Below, piece by piece: positions 15,464 to 24,839 of a stretch of 64,000 nucleotides of DNA. Under the pieces are notes generated by a model. The model ran no database searches. It was not told where the DNA came from and saw nothing but the letters and a program-made list of their open reading frames with translations. A program made the translations under genes and the position numbers. Each line of letters starts with the position of its first letter. The first letter of the stretch is position 1. Source of the DNA: Bacteroidota bacterium (lineage in GTDB: Bacteria; Bacteroidota; Bacteroidia; B-17B0; Aurantibacillaceae); NCBI GenBank assembly GCA_016702705.1, contig JADJDM010000024.1, positions 17,718 to 81,717 on the forward strand, in the 5' to 3' direction.

Positions 15464-16944
15464 TTATTTGCATATTTCTCGCAATTTCTCCACTTCCTTA
15501 TCCTTATTCATTATCTTATCAAAAACACTATAACTTACGGGGTAATCAGGCATTATGCCCCGCTTTGTATCGGGTACTTTTATGGCGTGTGTTAAATGAT
15601 ATAAAGGAATTTGCACAATAGAACCTGTGTTTGGTAAAATTACTTTTCCACTAATCATTGCATTGCTTCCTGTTTGTGTGCCTCCTGTTTCTTCGCCAAT
15701 CGTTTTTGCTCCTGCTTTAAATTTTAAGTAGGAAGCTGTAACACCCGACATTGAAAAGGAACGGCCATTTGTTATAACGTAAACGTTTCCGTTATAGTGA
15801 TTTCGATAACGGGGCAAGGCCAAAAAATAATGTGTCCACCTACCTTTTTTAACCCAAGAAATTGGATAAATGCCAAATGAAAAGATAGTTAAGCGTGAAG
15901 CAAAGCCTATTTTTATCTTAGGATTAAGCGGCAAGAGATTTGGCGTTCTTCCAAACGGAAAGCTAAATGGCTTTGGTAATAAATAGGTTAGGAGGTAGGT
16001 TCCTTTTCCTACTTTGCCACCGCCATTATCGCGAACATCAATAGCAAGGTTAGTAATTTCGGGATGCTTTTTTAAATATTTGAATGATTTTCTAATAACT
16101 CTCCTCCATTTTTTACCGGCAAAATTATCTATATCTAATATTGCTAGGTTTTTGCAAACAGTGTCGATTTTAAATTTAGCTTTTGAGTTTTTGAAGATAA
16201 TACTCTTGTCGTGCACAACTTGCAATTTCAAGGTGTCGAATTTTGAACCTATGTGATTTACAGTTATATTTTGTGTGTCTCCTTTCAAAGTGCGAACTTG
16301 TAAGTCGTATGTAGAATCAGGTTTGTAAGCCGCAGCATAAAAATACTTGAACCTATCTAAACTTAAATTTTGTTTTTTGTAAGTGGTGTTTAATCCATCG
16401 CTCGAAAAAGTGCTGTACATTTTTCGATTACATCTTTTGCTTTATTTCCATTAATAGAAATAATTTCATCGCCCTTCTGTAATTTTTTGTCTTTAAGTAT
16501 GTATTGTTTTACATAAAGTTTGTTCGTGTCAATTATCCACAAGTTGCCTGGGAACATTGGGCGGTTAACTGAATTTATGTTTTTGGTGTACTTTTTTGAA
16601 GGAATAGCAGCAGTGTGTCCGCAACCAATTTTTGCAATTATTTGTCGCACATAAAAACGAAATTGAAACTCGTTTAAGGAATCGGTGATGTTACTTTTTA
16701 TGCTCTCAACATATAAATGCAAAGAGTCTTTTGAAATATAATGATATGGATCGGGATGAAAATGTTTTAATCGTTTTTCTAAAACATCTAAATCTTGTTT
16801 TAATTGTGATGGCGAATATTTTTGATCAATATTGTAACTTGTTTTTTGAGCAAAGGAAAAATTAGTGCAAGCAAAAAGCAAGCATAATAAAAATGTAACT
16901 GTGCTTTTTGTTTTAAAATGTTTTATGTTGTTATTGTTTGGCAA
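15464..16944 (-). pseudogene. S41 family (tail-specific) peptidase, frameshifted
   Basis: Two overlapping frames make one protein of about 490 residues. The first (16390-16944) has a signal peptide (ends FSFAQ), a helical N-terminal region and a PDZ-like part (LQKGDEIISINGNKA). The second (15464-16420) has the S41 core: LAILDIDNFAG, DVRDNGGG, then GRSFSMSG with the likely nucleophile Ser, and GEETGGTQTG. Alignment breaks at a T5 run on the + strand (16420-16424). One more base would join DVIEK to MYSTFSS in a single frame. So this is either a real 1-base deletion or a sequencing error. The start overlaps the stop of the upstream membrane-protein gene by 14 bases, so the two share a transcript. 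Confidence 0.8.
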
Positions 16945-17599
16945 TTGTTTTTTTTGATTTTCTTTTATTTACTTCGTATACAATTAAAGGAACTAATAAA
17001 ACGGTTGGCCCTAGCCAAGCAACAATTTCTGGTGCATGTATCCAACGATTATTATTGTTTACTAAAAATGCAGTAAATGCGCCAATATAACTGCCCAACA
17101 TTCCGCCAATGTGTTGCATGAGCCAATAGTTTTTCTCTTTTATTTTCCCACGATAGCGTTGTATATTGGAGTAGGAGCCTCTAATTCCAATAGAACCAAA
17201 TACTATACAAATGATAGCAAATTGCAATTGATTTTTAATAATTAAAACACCAAGTGTAACTAAGGAAAGATTTATTAAAATATTTACGAAATCAGTTGCC
17301 CAATCATACCAAGCTGCTTTTTGTTCGAGGTGCAATTTTTTTAGTTTAAGCGAACGTAAGGCTGTAAAACAAGAATGATAAGTGAAAATGGAAATGAAAA
17401 ACAAAAACCAATTTTGTTTGTATAATGAAACATAAAGTGACGTAACAAACACAACCGTCATAGCCCAAAAATAAACTGAGCCAAAGGGACGATGTTGCTT
17501 GATTTTGTTTCTAAAAATAATTGCGCCTAAACCAGCAAGTAAGGAAACGCAGCCCGCTAGCACGTGAACAAAGAGTGAATATTTTATGAATTGTTCCAT
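16931..17599 (-). CDS. Multi-pass membrane protein (DUF2306-like)
   Basis: About 222 residues from the second Met (MEQFIKYSLF). An earlier in-frame Met at 17623 would add eight polar residues before the first membrane helix, so the later start is preferred. Seven or so hydrophobic segments are visible, with short polar loops such as FRNKIKQHRPFG and LMQHIGGMLGSYIGA. The pattern (histidines in FVHVLAG and LMQHIGG inside helices) resembles DUF2306-type membrane proteins, whose biochemical role is unknown. The stop overlaps the start of the S41 peptidase gene by 14 bases, suggesting co-expression. Confidence 0.65.
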   Translation of the reverse strand: MEQFIKYSLFVHVLAGCVSLLAGLGAIIFRNKIKQHRPFGSVYFWAMTVVFVTSLYVSLYKQNWFLFFISIFTYHSCFTALRSLKLKKLHLEQKAAWYDWATDFVNILINLSLVTLGVLIIKNQLQFAIICIVFGSIGIRGSYSNIQRYRGKIKEKNYWLMQHIGGMLGSYIGAFTAFLVNNNNRWIHAPEIVAWLGPTVLLVPLIVYEVNKRKSKKTIAKQ

Positions 17600-17746
17600 T
17601 TGGTTAATCAGTTGTAGAATCAAAGAATGAGAGAATAGTATTTTGTTGCTAATTTAAATCTTCTTTTGTTAATAGCACATTAATTGTTTTAAGTTTAATA
17701 AACATTTGTATTTTAGTAGAATAAATTATTTTTTAATCTAGTTTTC

Positions 17747-20700
17747 ATGATTCGTATTTTCATATTATTTTGTTTGTTGTTTTTAAGCATTGTTTCTTTT
17801 TCTCAATCACCTATACTTACAATTAAACCAGGTGGACACACTGCACTTATTAGGTCCATGACGGTTACCAATGATGGTAATTATATTGTTGCTGCGGGTG
17901 ACGATAAGGCAGTTAAAGTATGGAGTTTGCAAACGGGTGAAGTGGTTAAAGAATTTCTAGGGGAAATTGGTTTAGGTTCTGCTGGAATTATAAGCAGTAT
18001 TGCCTTATCTCCCGATAATAAATATTTAGCAGTTGGAGGAAGTTTTGCAACCGACATGACTTCTATGAAAGGCGGAGGTGATGTGCGTATTTATGATTTT
18101 AAAACAAAAAAAATAGTTGCCCTATTAACTGATAATGCTTTACCTGTTAATACGCTTGCGTTTTCACCCGATGGTAAATTATTAGCTACAGGTAACAAGG
18201 GAAAAACAATTCGTACTTATAGTATGGATAATTTTAAGTTACAAAAAACAATGGAAGGTCACGAGCGCGAAGTGTGGCACCTTTGTTTTGCAGGAAATAA
18301 AAAAGTAGTTTCTTGTTCGTTGGACGGGACAGTGAAATTATGGAATGCAGAAAAAGGAAAAGAAATCGCTTCACAAAAATTGCACACCGGCATGATTACT
18401 AGAGTTGCTGCAAGCAAGGACGGGAAAAGAATATACAGTTCAGGTGAAGATAAGCAGATAATAGAATACGATGAAGATTTAAAAAAACTAACTATTATTA
18501 ATAGTACACAAATGGTTTCATCATTGACTTTATCGGATGATGGTTTAAAAATGTTGGTAGGAGGTTGGAGCAAACCTTTTTTATGCGAAGTGTATTTAAA
18601 GAAAAATGATAAGTGGGTTTTAGTTAGTGCTTACAAAGGCCACGACCACACTATTCCTTCTTGCGTTTTTGTAAAAGATAAAATGGTTGCAACAGCAGGT
18701 GGTTTAAATAATGAAATTCACTGTTGGAATTATCAGGATTATGAAGATGGCAATATTGCATTGGTTCAGCAATCAGCTAAATTGGTTGGTTACGGTCAAC
18801 AAATTTGTGCAGTAGGTTTTAAAGATGAAAAAATTGGTTTTGCAGATTATTATTGTTCCGACCAAAGAGGTAAAGCTGATTTAACTACTTCCTTTAATTT
18901 GTTTACACACGAAGTATTAAAAATTCCTGCGGCAGAAGAAAAATCCTATGGTGATATTATGCTTACGCTGCAAGGAGTTGAGTTGAAACATGCATATTAC
19001 GATGAATTTGGTTTAGCTGATGCTATGTTACAATTAGTAAAAGATGGTAAGCCAGTTTTAAGTATTTTAAGAAATGATTTTTCGGGATTTAATCACGCAT
19101 CGTACACATTCACCAATCAAACACGAATTGTTTCGGGTGGCACAGGTAACATACACATGTATTCGGGTCGAGGCGATTTGTTGGGTGAATTTGTTGGGCA
19201 TGCAGGAGAAGTAATTGCACTATGGGTTTCGCCAGATGGTAAACGAATGATAAGTGGAGGTTACGACCAAACCATGCGCATTTGGGATTTAACCAAGGTT
19301 TCGAATACTGTAAAATTATTGCCTCCCGATAAAATTTTGCCAGCAACAAAAGCAACCTATAAAAAATTATTTCCAAACTTTGATATTGAAACAAGTGAAG
19401 GAATAGAAAAGATTTACAATGCATTAAGAGACAACGGGGCAATGACAACACTCAGCTGGTTTTTGTGTGAGCCTAGAACATACGAGCCAATAGCAAGTGT
19501 TTTTATTGGAGCAGATAACGAATGGGTAATGTGGAGCAACGATGGTTATTTTACAAGTTCAAGAAAAGGTTCACGTTATATTGGTTTTCATGTAAATCAA
19601 GGAAGTGATAAGGAAGCAAAATTTTACCCTTTCGAGCAATTCGATTTAAAATTAAACCGCCCAGATATTATTTATGAACGCTTAGCATTGGGAGATAAGG
19701 AATACAGCGAAATGCTTTTAGCCGCGCATAATAAACGGGTAAAAAAAATGGGAATGAAAGAAGAAGATCTTTCTGGTGATATGCATGTTCCTGAAGTAAT
19801 TATTGAATCAGAGTCGAAGGAAGTAAATGAGAAAAATTTTCAACTTATTTTTGATGCGGTAGATGAAAAATATGATTTAGATAGAGTAAATGTTTATGTT
19901 AATGATGTTCCAATTTATGGTAAAGATGGAATTTCTTTAAAAGCAAAAGCAATAAAGAAAACCAAGCAAAATCTTTCTATTGAATTGCTTCCTGGAAAGA
20001 ATAAAATACAAGTTTCTGCGCTTAATGTAAAAGGTGTTGAATCGTTGAAAGAAACAATTTCTGTTTTTTACAAAACTGCTGATAATAATGAAAAACCAAC
20101 ATTGTACATTGTAACTATAGGAACAAGTAAATATACAGACGCTAACTACAATTTAAATTATGCGGCAAAGGATGCGCAAGATGTTGCTAAATTGTTTGCA
20201 GATGCTAAAGGTGCAAACAGTCCGTATGCAAATGTTGTTACTAAAACCTTGACTAACGAGCAAGTAACGAAAGAAAGTATTAAGCAATTAAAAACAACTT
20301 TGGCAGGTGCAAAGGTAAATGATGTAGTAATGATTTTTGTAGCGGGGCATGGTTTGTTGGATGAGAAGTTTGATTATTATTTCGCAACGCATAATATCGA
20401 TTTTAATAAACCTGGAATTAACGGAATTGCTTATGAAGAAATTGAATCATTATTAGACGGAATAAAAGCAATTAAAAAAATGTTATTCATGGATACTTGT
20501 CATAGCGGTGAAGTTGATAAGGATGATGTAGTGGCAGTTGCAAATACCGAAACAGAACAAGGCAATGTAATGTTTAGAGCAGTTGGTGCAACAGTAAAAG
20601 AAAAAAGCGCAAGTCTTAAAAAAACATCGGAGTTAATGAAAGAGATGTTCACTGATTTAAGAAGAGGAACAGGAGCAACAATTATAAGCAGCGCAGGTGG

Positions 20701-20923
20701 AGCCGAGTTTGCAATGGAAAGTGCCGATTGGAAAAACGGATTGTTTACTTATTGTATGTTACACGGGTTAAAAGATAAAGCAGCTGATTTAAACAAAGAT
20801 GGCGAAGTATGGTTGTCTGAATTACAAAATTATTTAACCGAAGAGGTTCGTAAACTAAGCAAAGGAAAACAAGTTCCTACAGCAAGGTCGGAGAATTTGG
20901 TGTTGGATTATCGTGTTTGGTAA
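17747..20923 (+). CDS. Secreted WD40-repeat protein with C-terminal caspase-like (C14) protease domain
   Basis: 1058 residues. A signal peptide (1-20, FLSIVSFSQ) is followed by a WD40 propeller over about residues 25-525. Clear blades include SMTVTNDGNYIVAAGDDKAV, VWHLCFAGNKKVVSCSLDGT and LWVSPDGKRMISGGYDQTM. A linker with a Ig-like part (about 680-775) leads to a caspase/metacaspase domain (about 782-1055): KPTLYIVTIGTSKY, His868 in VAGHG and Cys918 in MDTCHSGE form the catalytic dyad. Domain pairings of WD40 with C14 proteases are known in bacteria and often linked to signalling or self/non-self responses, but the signal peptide here puts it outside the cytoplasm. No T9SS tail is seen. Flanking genes do not suggest a partner. 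An AT-rich nested inverted repeat follows the stop. Confidence 0.9.
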   Translation: MIRIFILFCLLFLSIVSFSQSPILTIKPGGHTALIRSMTVTNDGNYIVAAGDDKAVKVWSLQTGEVVKEFLGEIGLGSAGIISSIALSPDNKYLAVGGSFATDMTSMKGGGDVRIYDFKTKKIVALLTDNALPVNTLAFSPDGKLLATGNKGKTIRTYSMDNFKLQKTMEGHEREVWHLCFAGNKKVVSCSLDGTVKLWNAEKGKEIASQKLHTGMITRVAASKDGKRIYSSGEDKQIIEYDEDLKKLTIINSTQMVSSLTLSDDGLKMLVGGWSKPFLCEVYLKKNDKWVLVSAYKGHDHTIPSCVFVKDKMVATAGGLNNEIHCWNYQDYEDGNIALVQQSAKLVGYGQQICAVGFKDEKIGFADYYCSDQRGKADLTTSFNLFTHEVLKIPAAEEKSYGDIMLTLQGVELKHAYYDEFGLADAMLQLVKDGKPVLSILRNDFSGFNHASYTFTNQTRIVSGGTGNIHMYSGRGDLLGEFVGHAGEVIALWVSPDGKRMISGGYDQTMRIWDLTKVSNTVKLLPPDKILPATKATYKKLFPNFDIETSEGIEKIYNALRDNGAMTTLSWFLCEPRTYEPIASVFIGADNEWVMWSNDGYFTSSRKGSRYIGFHVNQGSDKEAKFYPFEQFDLKLNRPDIIYERLALGDKEYSEMLLAAHNKRVKKMGMKEEDLSGDMHVPEVIIESESKEVNEKNFQLIFDAVDEKYDLDRVNVYVNDVPIYGKDGISLKAKAIKKTKQNLSIELLPGKNKIQVSALNVKGVESLKETISVFYKTADNNEKPTLYIVTIGTSKYTDANYNLNYAAKDAQDVAKLFADAKGANSPYANVVTKTLTNEQVTKESIKQLKTTLAGAKVNDVVMIFVAGHGLLDEKFDYYFATHNIDFNKPGINGIAYEEIESLLDGIKAIKKMLFMDTCHSGEVDKDDVVAVANTETEQGNVMFRAVGATVKEKSASLKKTSELMKEMFTDLRRGTGATIISSAGGAEFAMESADWKNGLFTYCMLHGLKDKAADLNKDGEVWLSELQNYLTEEVRKLSKGKQVPTARSENLVLDYRVW

Positions 20924-20924
20924 T

Positions 20925-20996
20925 TAGTTTATTGTGTAAGTGGTTCATTGAGTTTATTAACTGATGAACCTAATAAACTATTCAACCAATAAACTA
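20925..20996. terminator. Nested AT-rich inverted repeats between convergent genes
   Basis: The outer arms tagtttattg (20925-20934) and caataaacta (20987-20996) enclose the inner arms ggttcat (20942-20948) and atgaacc (20964-20970). They fill the 73-base gap between the convergent WD40-caspase and SUI1 genes, so a bidirectional terminator is likely. Confidence 0.5.
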
Positions 20997-21338
20997 TCAT
21001 CCTCCCGCTTTCTTCGCTTTATACCCAGCTTTAGTAAGTATGTCAACAATCTTATCTCTGTGTTCGCCTTGAATAAGAATTTCTCCTTCTTTCACTGTAC
21101 CACCAACGCCGCATTTTTGTTTTAGCATTTTGCCAAGTGATTCCAAGTCTTCATCCTTTCCAATAAAGCCATTTACTCTACTTAGCATTTTTCCACCACC
21201 TAATCTATCTAAATATACTTTTAGATTTTGTTGAGCAGGAGCAAGTGTTTCCAAATCATCATTGTCTTCCGATTCGTAACTAAAATTTGGATTTGTGCTA
21301 TACACAATGTCTTTTTTGTTTTTATCTTTTTTACTCAT
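20997..21338 (-). CDS. SUI1/eIF1-family translation factor (YciH-like)
   Basis: 113 residues. After a basic, disordered N-terminus (MSKKDKNKKD) and an acidic linker, residues about 40-110 match the SUI1 fold: LKVYLDRLGGGKMLSRVNGF, LGKMLKQKCGVGGTVKEGEI, IQGEHRDKIVDIL. In archaea and eukaryotes this fold monitors start-codon selection. Bacterial YciH is implicated in controlling initiation fidelity or stress translation, but the role here is not established. The start overlaps the end of the upstream TPR gene by 8 bases, so both are probably made from one mRNA. Confidence 0.85.
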   Translation of the reverse strand: MSKKDKNKKDIVYSTNPNFSYESEDNDDLETLAPAQQNLKVYLDRLGGGKMLSRVNGFIGKDEDLESLGKMLKQKCGVGGTVKEGEILIQGEHRDKIVDILTKAGYKAKKAGG

Positions 21339-22473
21339 TTTTTCTTTTGTAAAGTAATAAAGCGGCCATTAATAAAAATACACATAGAACGCCAATCAAG
21401 TATTTTAGTGTGTAGTTTTCTGATTTTAATTTATCAATGCTGATTTTGTCTTCTATATTGTTTTGTGTTGTAACACTTGTTTCCTCTTCATCTGTTTCAG
21501 CTAATAAGGCATCTTTTTGCTTATAGTAAAGAGATTGATAAACGTAGGCAGAATCAAATCTTTGTTCTTGCACATAAATATCTTTCAAAAAATTGTAGAT
21601 AGATAAATTTCCTTCGGCATACTCATTTTGTTCGCTTATTAATTTTGCTTTGTATAAAAGACCTTTAGCTTTTTGTAAATCTTTTAATTCAAAAGCCACA
21701 GAGGCAATGTTGTTGTAGCTATCTACAATGTCTATTTCATTGCCCATTAATTCTCTTAACTCAAATGCATCTTCATAATAAGCGAGTGCTTCAGGGTAAT
21801 TTTTTTCTGCTTCATAAATTGCACCGATGTTATTATAACAAAATGCTTGTAATTCGTGGTCGCTAAGTTTTTCGCCAATTGCTAAGGATTGGGTGAAATA
21901 TTTTTTTGCTACATCAAACTGTTTAGCTTCAAATTTTAAAATACCTAAATTATTTAATGTAATTGATTTTTGTTTTAAGTTGTTCAACTCATTAAACAAT
22001 TGTAATGCTTTTAAGTAAGAGCTTTCTGCTTCTTGTTTTTTGTTCATGTCGCTGAGTACATTGCCCAGATTTTGGCGACTAAAAGCAATTCCTTCTTTAT
22101 CGTTTAGTTGTTCTCTAATTTCTAATGCTTTTGTATGGAACGCAAGAGCCTTTTCTAATTTCCCCGATCTGAAATTTAAAACTCCCAATAAATTATTTGA
22201 TTTAGCAATTAAAATTGGTTTGCCTAAATTTTTTGCGGCTTCAGCACAAGCATTTGCAAACGTAAAGGCGTCTGTCATATCATATGTGCGAGCAGCAAAA
22301 CCTTTATTATAAAGTTCCATTACTTTGCTCGAGTCATCGGGCAATTGTGCATAATAGTTATCTAGTAAGCTATCTGCATTTTCGTTGGATTGTGCCTGCA
22401 CAAAATGAAAAGTGCTACTGATAACTATCAGAATTAGTAATAAGCTTTTATTTAATTCACTTAAAAGGCGCAT
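21331..22473 (-). CDS. Secreted/membrane-anchored TPR protein
   Basis: About 380 residues starting at the second Met (MRLLSELNK); five extra codons exist upstream. A hydrophobic N-terminal signal (LLLILIVISSTFHFVQAQ) is followed by six or so tetratricopeptide repeats (about residues 60-310), e.g. ALAFHTKALEIREQLNDKEG, AISRQNLGNVLSDMNKKQEA-like and YNNIGAIYEAEKNYPEALAY. A single C-terminal membrane helix (YLIGVLCVFLLMAALLLY) ends in KRKNE. The layout resembles the periplasmic sensor half of Bacteroidota TPR histidine kinases or LuxR-type regulators, but no kinase or DNA-binding domain is present. The stop region overlaps the SUI1 start by 8 bases. Confidence 0.78.
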   Translation of the reverse strand: MRLLSELNKSLLLILIVISSTFHFVQAQSNENADSLLDNYYAQLPDDSSKVMELYNKGFAARTYDMTDAFTFANACAEAAKNLGKPILIAKSNNLLGVLNFRSGKLEKALAFHTKALEIREQLNDKEGIAFSRQNLGNVLSDMNKKQEAESSYLKALQLFNELNNLKQKSITLNNLGILKFEAKQFDVAKKYFTQSLAIGEKLSDHELQAFCYNNIGAIYEAEKNYPEALAYYEDAFELRELMGNEIDIVDSYNNIASVAFELKDLQKAKGLLYKAKLISEQNEYAEGNLSIYNFLKDIYVQEQRFDSAYVYQSLYYKQKDALLAETDEEETSVTTQNNIEDKISIDKLKSENYTLKYLIGVLCVFLLMAALLLYKRKNE

Positions 22474-22597
22474 CGTTTCACAAAACAAGTCAAAAGTATT
22501 GATTTTTTTGAGTTTTGATAATTTGTTAATTATTTAATTGCTCACATCCTTTCAAACATCGTAATTTTAGGTTCTTAATTTAACATCCCAAACACAT

Positions 22598-23251
22598 ATG
22601 AAATTTTTTATTGATACAGCTAACTTGGCTCAAATTAAAGAAGCACAAGAATTAGGTATTTTAGATGGTGTAACAACCAATCCTTCATTAATGGCTAAAG
22701 AAGGAATTAAAGGCAAAGGACCAGTTCTTAAACATTATGTAGATATCTGCAATATTGTTGATGGAGATGTAAGTGCTGAAGTTATTTCAACTGATTATGA
22801 AGGAATGGTAAAAGAAGGTGAAGAGCTTGCTGCTTTACATGATCAAATCGTTGTTAAAATTCCTATGATTAAAGAAGGTATTAAAGCAATCAAATATTTC
22901 TCAAACAAAGGAATTCGTACAAATTGTACTTTGGTATTTTCAGCGGGGCAAGCATTGTTAGCTGCAAAAGCTGGAGCAACATATGTTTCCCCATTTATCG
23001 GTCGTTTAGATGATGTTAGTACAGATGGTTTAGCTTTAATTGAAGATATTCGTTTAATTTTTGATAACTATGGTTATGAAACTGAAATCTTAGCTGCATC
23101 TATTCGTCACCCAATGCATATTATTGAGTGTGCTAAAATTGGCGCTGACGTTATGACTGGACCACTTTCTGCAATTATTGCTTTGGCTAAACATCCTTTA
23201 ACGGATACAGGTTTAGCAACATTTTTAGAAGACGCGAAAAAATTCGCTTAA
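22598..23251 (+). CDS. tal: Small transaldolase (TAL/FSA family)
   Basis: 217 residues, a single TIM-barrel aldolase of the short transaldolase/fructose-6-phosphate aldolase family. Schiff-base Lys87 is in VVKIPM, with DGVTTNPSL at the N-terminus. Residues separating the two activities can be read: Glu61 in SAEVIST and Phe133 in YVSPFIGRLDD. True transaldolases carry Glu and Phe here, while fructose-6-phosphate aldolase has Gln and Tyr. So transfer of a dihydroxyacetone unit in the non-oxidative pentose phosphate pathway is more likely than free DHA aldol cleavage. A possible weak promoter (TTG at 22538, TAATTTTA at 22562) precedes it. Enolase follows 113 bases later behind a stem-loop. Confidence 0.88.
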   Translation: MKFFIDTANLAQIKEAQELGILDGVTTNPSLMAKEGIKGKGPVLKHYVDICNIVDGDVSAEVISTDYEGMVKEGEELAALHDQIVVKIPMIKEGIKAIKYFSNKGIRTNCTLVFSAGQALLAAKAGATYVSPFIGRLDDVSTDGLALIEDIRLIFDNYGYETEILAASIRHPMHIIECAKIGADVMTGPLSAIIALAKHPLTDTGLATFLEDAKKFA

Positions 23252-23262
23252 ACTAATTTGAT

Positions 23263-23320
23263 AATGAATTAATTTGAAGATTTGAAAATTATTTCTCTTT
23301 CACTTTCAAATTAATTCATT
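23263..23320. terminator. Stem-loop between tal and eno
   Basis: The 16-base arm aatgaattaatttgaa (23263-23278) is exactly complementary to 23305-23320, with a 26-base loop. It lies 12 bases after the transaldolase stop. It is A/T-rich with no clear U-tract, so termination may be partial. Confidence 0.5.
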
Positions 23321-23364
23321 TTCAAATTTTCAAATAAAAGAGTAACAAAAAACAATTTATAATT

Positions 23365-24657
23365 ATGTCATATATCTTAACAATAAACGCTCGTCAAATA
23401 CTAGATAGTCGTGGAAACCCTACTGTAGAAGTAGATGTGTACACAGATAGCGGTATTATGGGTAGAGCAGCAGTGCCAAGTGGCGCTTCAACAGGAACTC
23501 ACGAAGCAGTTGAGTTGCGTGATAACGATAAAACTCAGTACATGGGAAAAAGCGTTTATCAAGCAGTTGAAAACATCAATTCCATTTTGCGTGAGCAATT
23601 AAAAGGAATGTACATTTTCGATCAAAATGGTATCGATAAAAAAATGTTAGAAATTGATGGCACTCCAAACAAAGCTAAGTTAGGTGCTAACGCAATTTTA
23701 GGTGTTTCATTAGCTGTTGCAAAAGCCGCAGCAGAAGAGGCTCGTCAACCATTATTCAGATACATTGGTGGTGTAAATGCAAATTTACTTCCTATACCAA
23801 TGATGAACATTTTAAATGGTGGTGCGCATGCTGATAATGGAATCGATTTCCAAGAATTCATGGTAATGCCAGTTGGCGCTCCAAGTTTTTCTGAAGCATT
23901 AAGAATGGGAACGGAAGTTTTCCATCATTTAAAAGCAGTGTTAAAGAAACAAGGTTTATCAACTAACGTTGGTGATGAAGGTGGATTTGCACCCAACATT
24001 AAATCAAATGAAGAAGCTTTAAAATGTGTATTGCAAGCAATCGAATCTGCAGGCTACCGTCCGGGTGAAGATATTTATATTGCAATGGATGCTGCTGCAT
24101 CCGAATTTTATGATGCAAAAGAAAATGCTTACGTGTTTAAAAAATCAACAGGAGATAAATTAACTTCTTCTCAAATGGTTGATTTTTGGGCTGATTGGAG
24201 CAAGCGTTACCCAATTTTATCTATCGAAGATGGATTTGGAGAAGATGATTGGGATGGTTGGAAACAAGTAACAGACAGAATTGGAAAAACAGTTCAGTTA
24301 GTTGGTGATGATTTATTTGTTACAAACGAAACTCGTTTAGCTAAAGGTATTGAAACTGGTGTTGCCAATTCAATCTTAGTTAAGGTAAATCAAATTGGTT
24401 CTTTAACTGAAACAATTAATGCAGTTCAAATGGCACAAACAAATAGTTATACATCTGTAATGAGCCACCGTTCAGGTGAAACAGAAGATACTACTATTGC
24501 TGATTTAGCTGTTGCATTACGTTGCGGGCAAATTAAAACTGGTTCTGCAAGTCGTAGTGATAGAATTGCAAAATATAATCAACTATTAAGAATTGAAGAG
24601 CAGTTAGGTGAAAGCGCTCAATATCTTGGAAAAGATTTTAAGTTTTTGAAGAAGTAG
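23365..24657 (+). CDS. eno: Enolase
   Basis: 430 residues, the normal length. Recognised from ARQILDSRGNPTVEVDV at the start, SGASTGTHEA, the metal and catalytic region IPMMNILNGGAHADNGIDFQEFM, GDEGGFAPN, SIEDGFGEDDW, VGDDLFVTN, the catalytic Lys in ILVKVNQIG, and MSHRSGETEDT near the end. It converts 2-phosphoglycerate to phosphoenolpyruvate with two Mg ions in the cytoplasm. The gene follows transaldolase, and a very strong terminator is placed 19 bases after its stop. Confidence 0.98.
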   Translation: MSYILTINARQILDSRGNPTVEVDVYTDSGIMGRAAVPSGASTGTHEAVELRDNDKTQYMGKSVYQAVENINSILREQLKGMYIFDQNGIDKKMLEIDGTPNKAKLGANAILGVSLAVAKAAAEEARQPLFRYIGGVNANLLPIPMMNILNGGAHADNGIDFQEFMVMPVGAPSFSEALRMGTEVFHHLKAVLKKQGLSTNVGDEGGFAPNIKSNEEALKCVLQAIESAGYRPGEDIYIAMDAAASEFYDAKENAYVFKKSTGDKLTSSQMVDFWADWSKRYPILSIEDGFGEDDWDGWKQVTDRIGKTVQLVGDDLFVTNETRLAKGIETGVANSILVKVNQIGSLTETINAVQMAQTNSYTSVMSHRSGETEDTTIADLAVALRCGQIKTGSASRSDRIAKYNQLLRIEEQLGESAQYLGKDFKFLKK

Positions 24658-24675
24658 AATAACTTGATGAATTGG

Positions 24676-24705
24676 AATCCCCCCGAGTACTCGGGGGGAT
24701 TTTTG
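24676..24705 (+). terminator. Intrinsic terminator of eno
   Basis: A GC-rich palindrome (aatccccccgagt / actcggggggatt, 24676-24701) is followed by a T run. It is the strongest single-direction terminator in the window. Confidence 0.92.
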
Positions 24706-24766
24706 TTTAATAGAAGATTCTGTTTTAGAATTAGCAGTGTATTGACCTTATATTTAATCAAATGTG

Positions 24767-24795
24767 TTGATTTTCAATTAAATATTTTATCTTTA
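24767..24795 (+). promoter_or_regulatory. Possible promoter of the FG-GAP genes
   Basis: TTG at 24767-24769 and TATCTTTA at 24788-24795 are separated by 18 bases, 45 bases before the ATG. This is close to, but not a full match for, the TAnnTTTG consensus (last base A). Confidence 0.35.
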
Positions 24796-24839
24796 TATGC
24801 TTATTTAGAATCCTTTTAATATACTAGCACGCTTTAAAA

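Noticed and set aside
22598..23251. Fructose-6-phosphate aldolase call
   Set aside because: The two discriminating residues (Glu61, Phe133) fit transaldolase.
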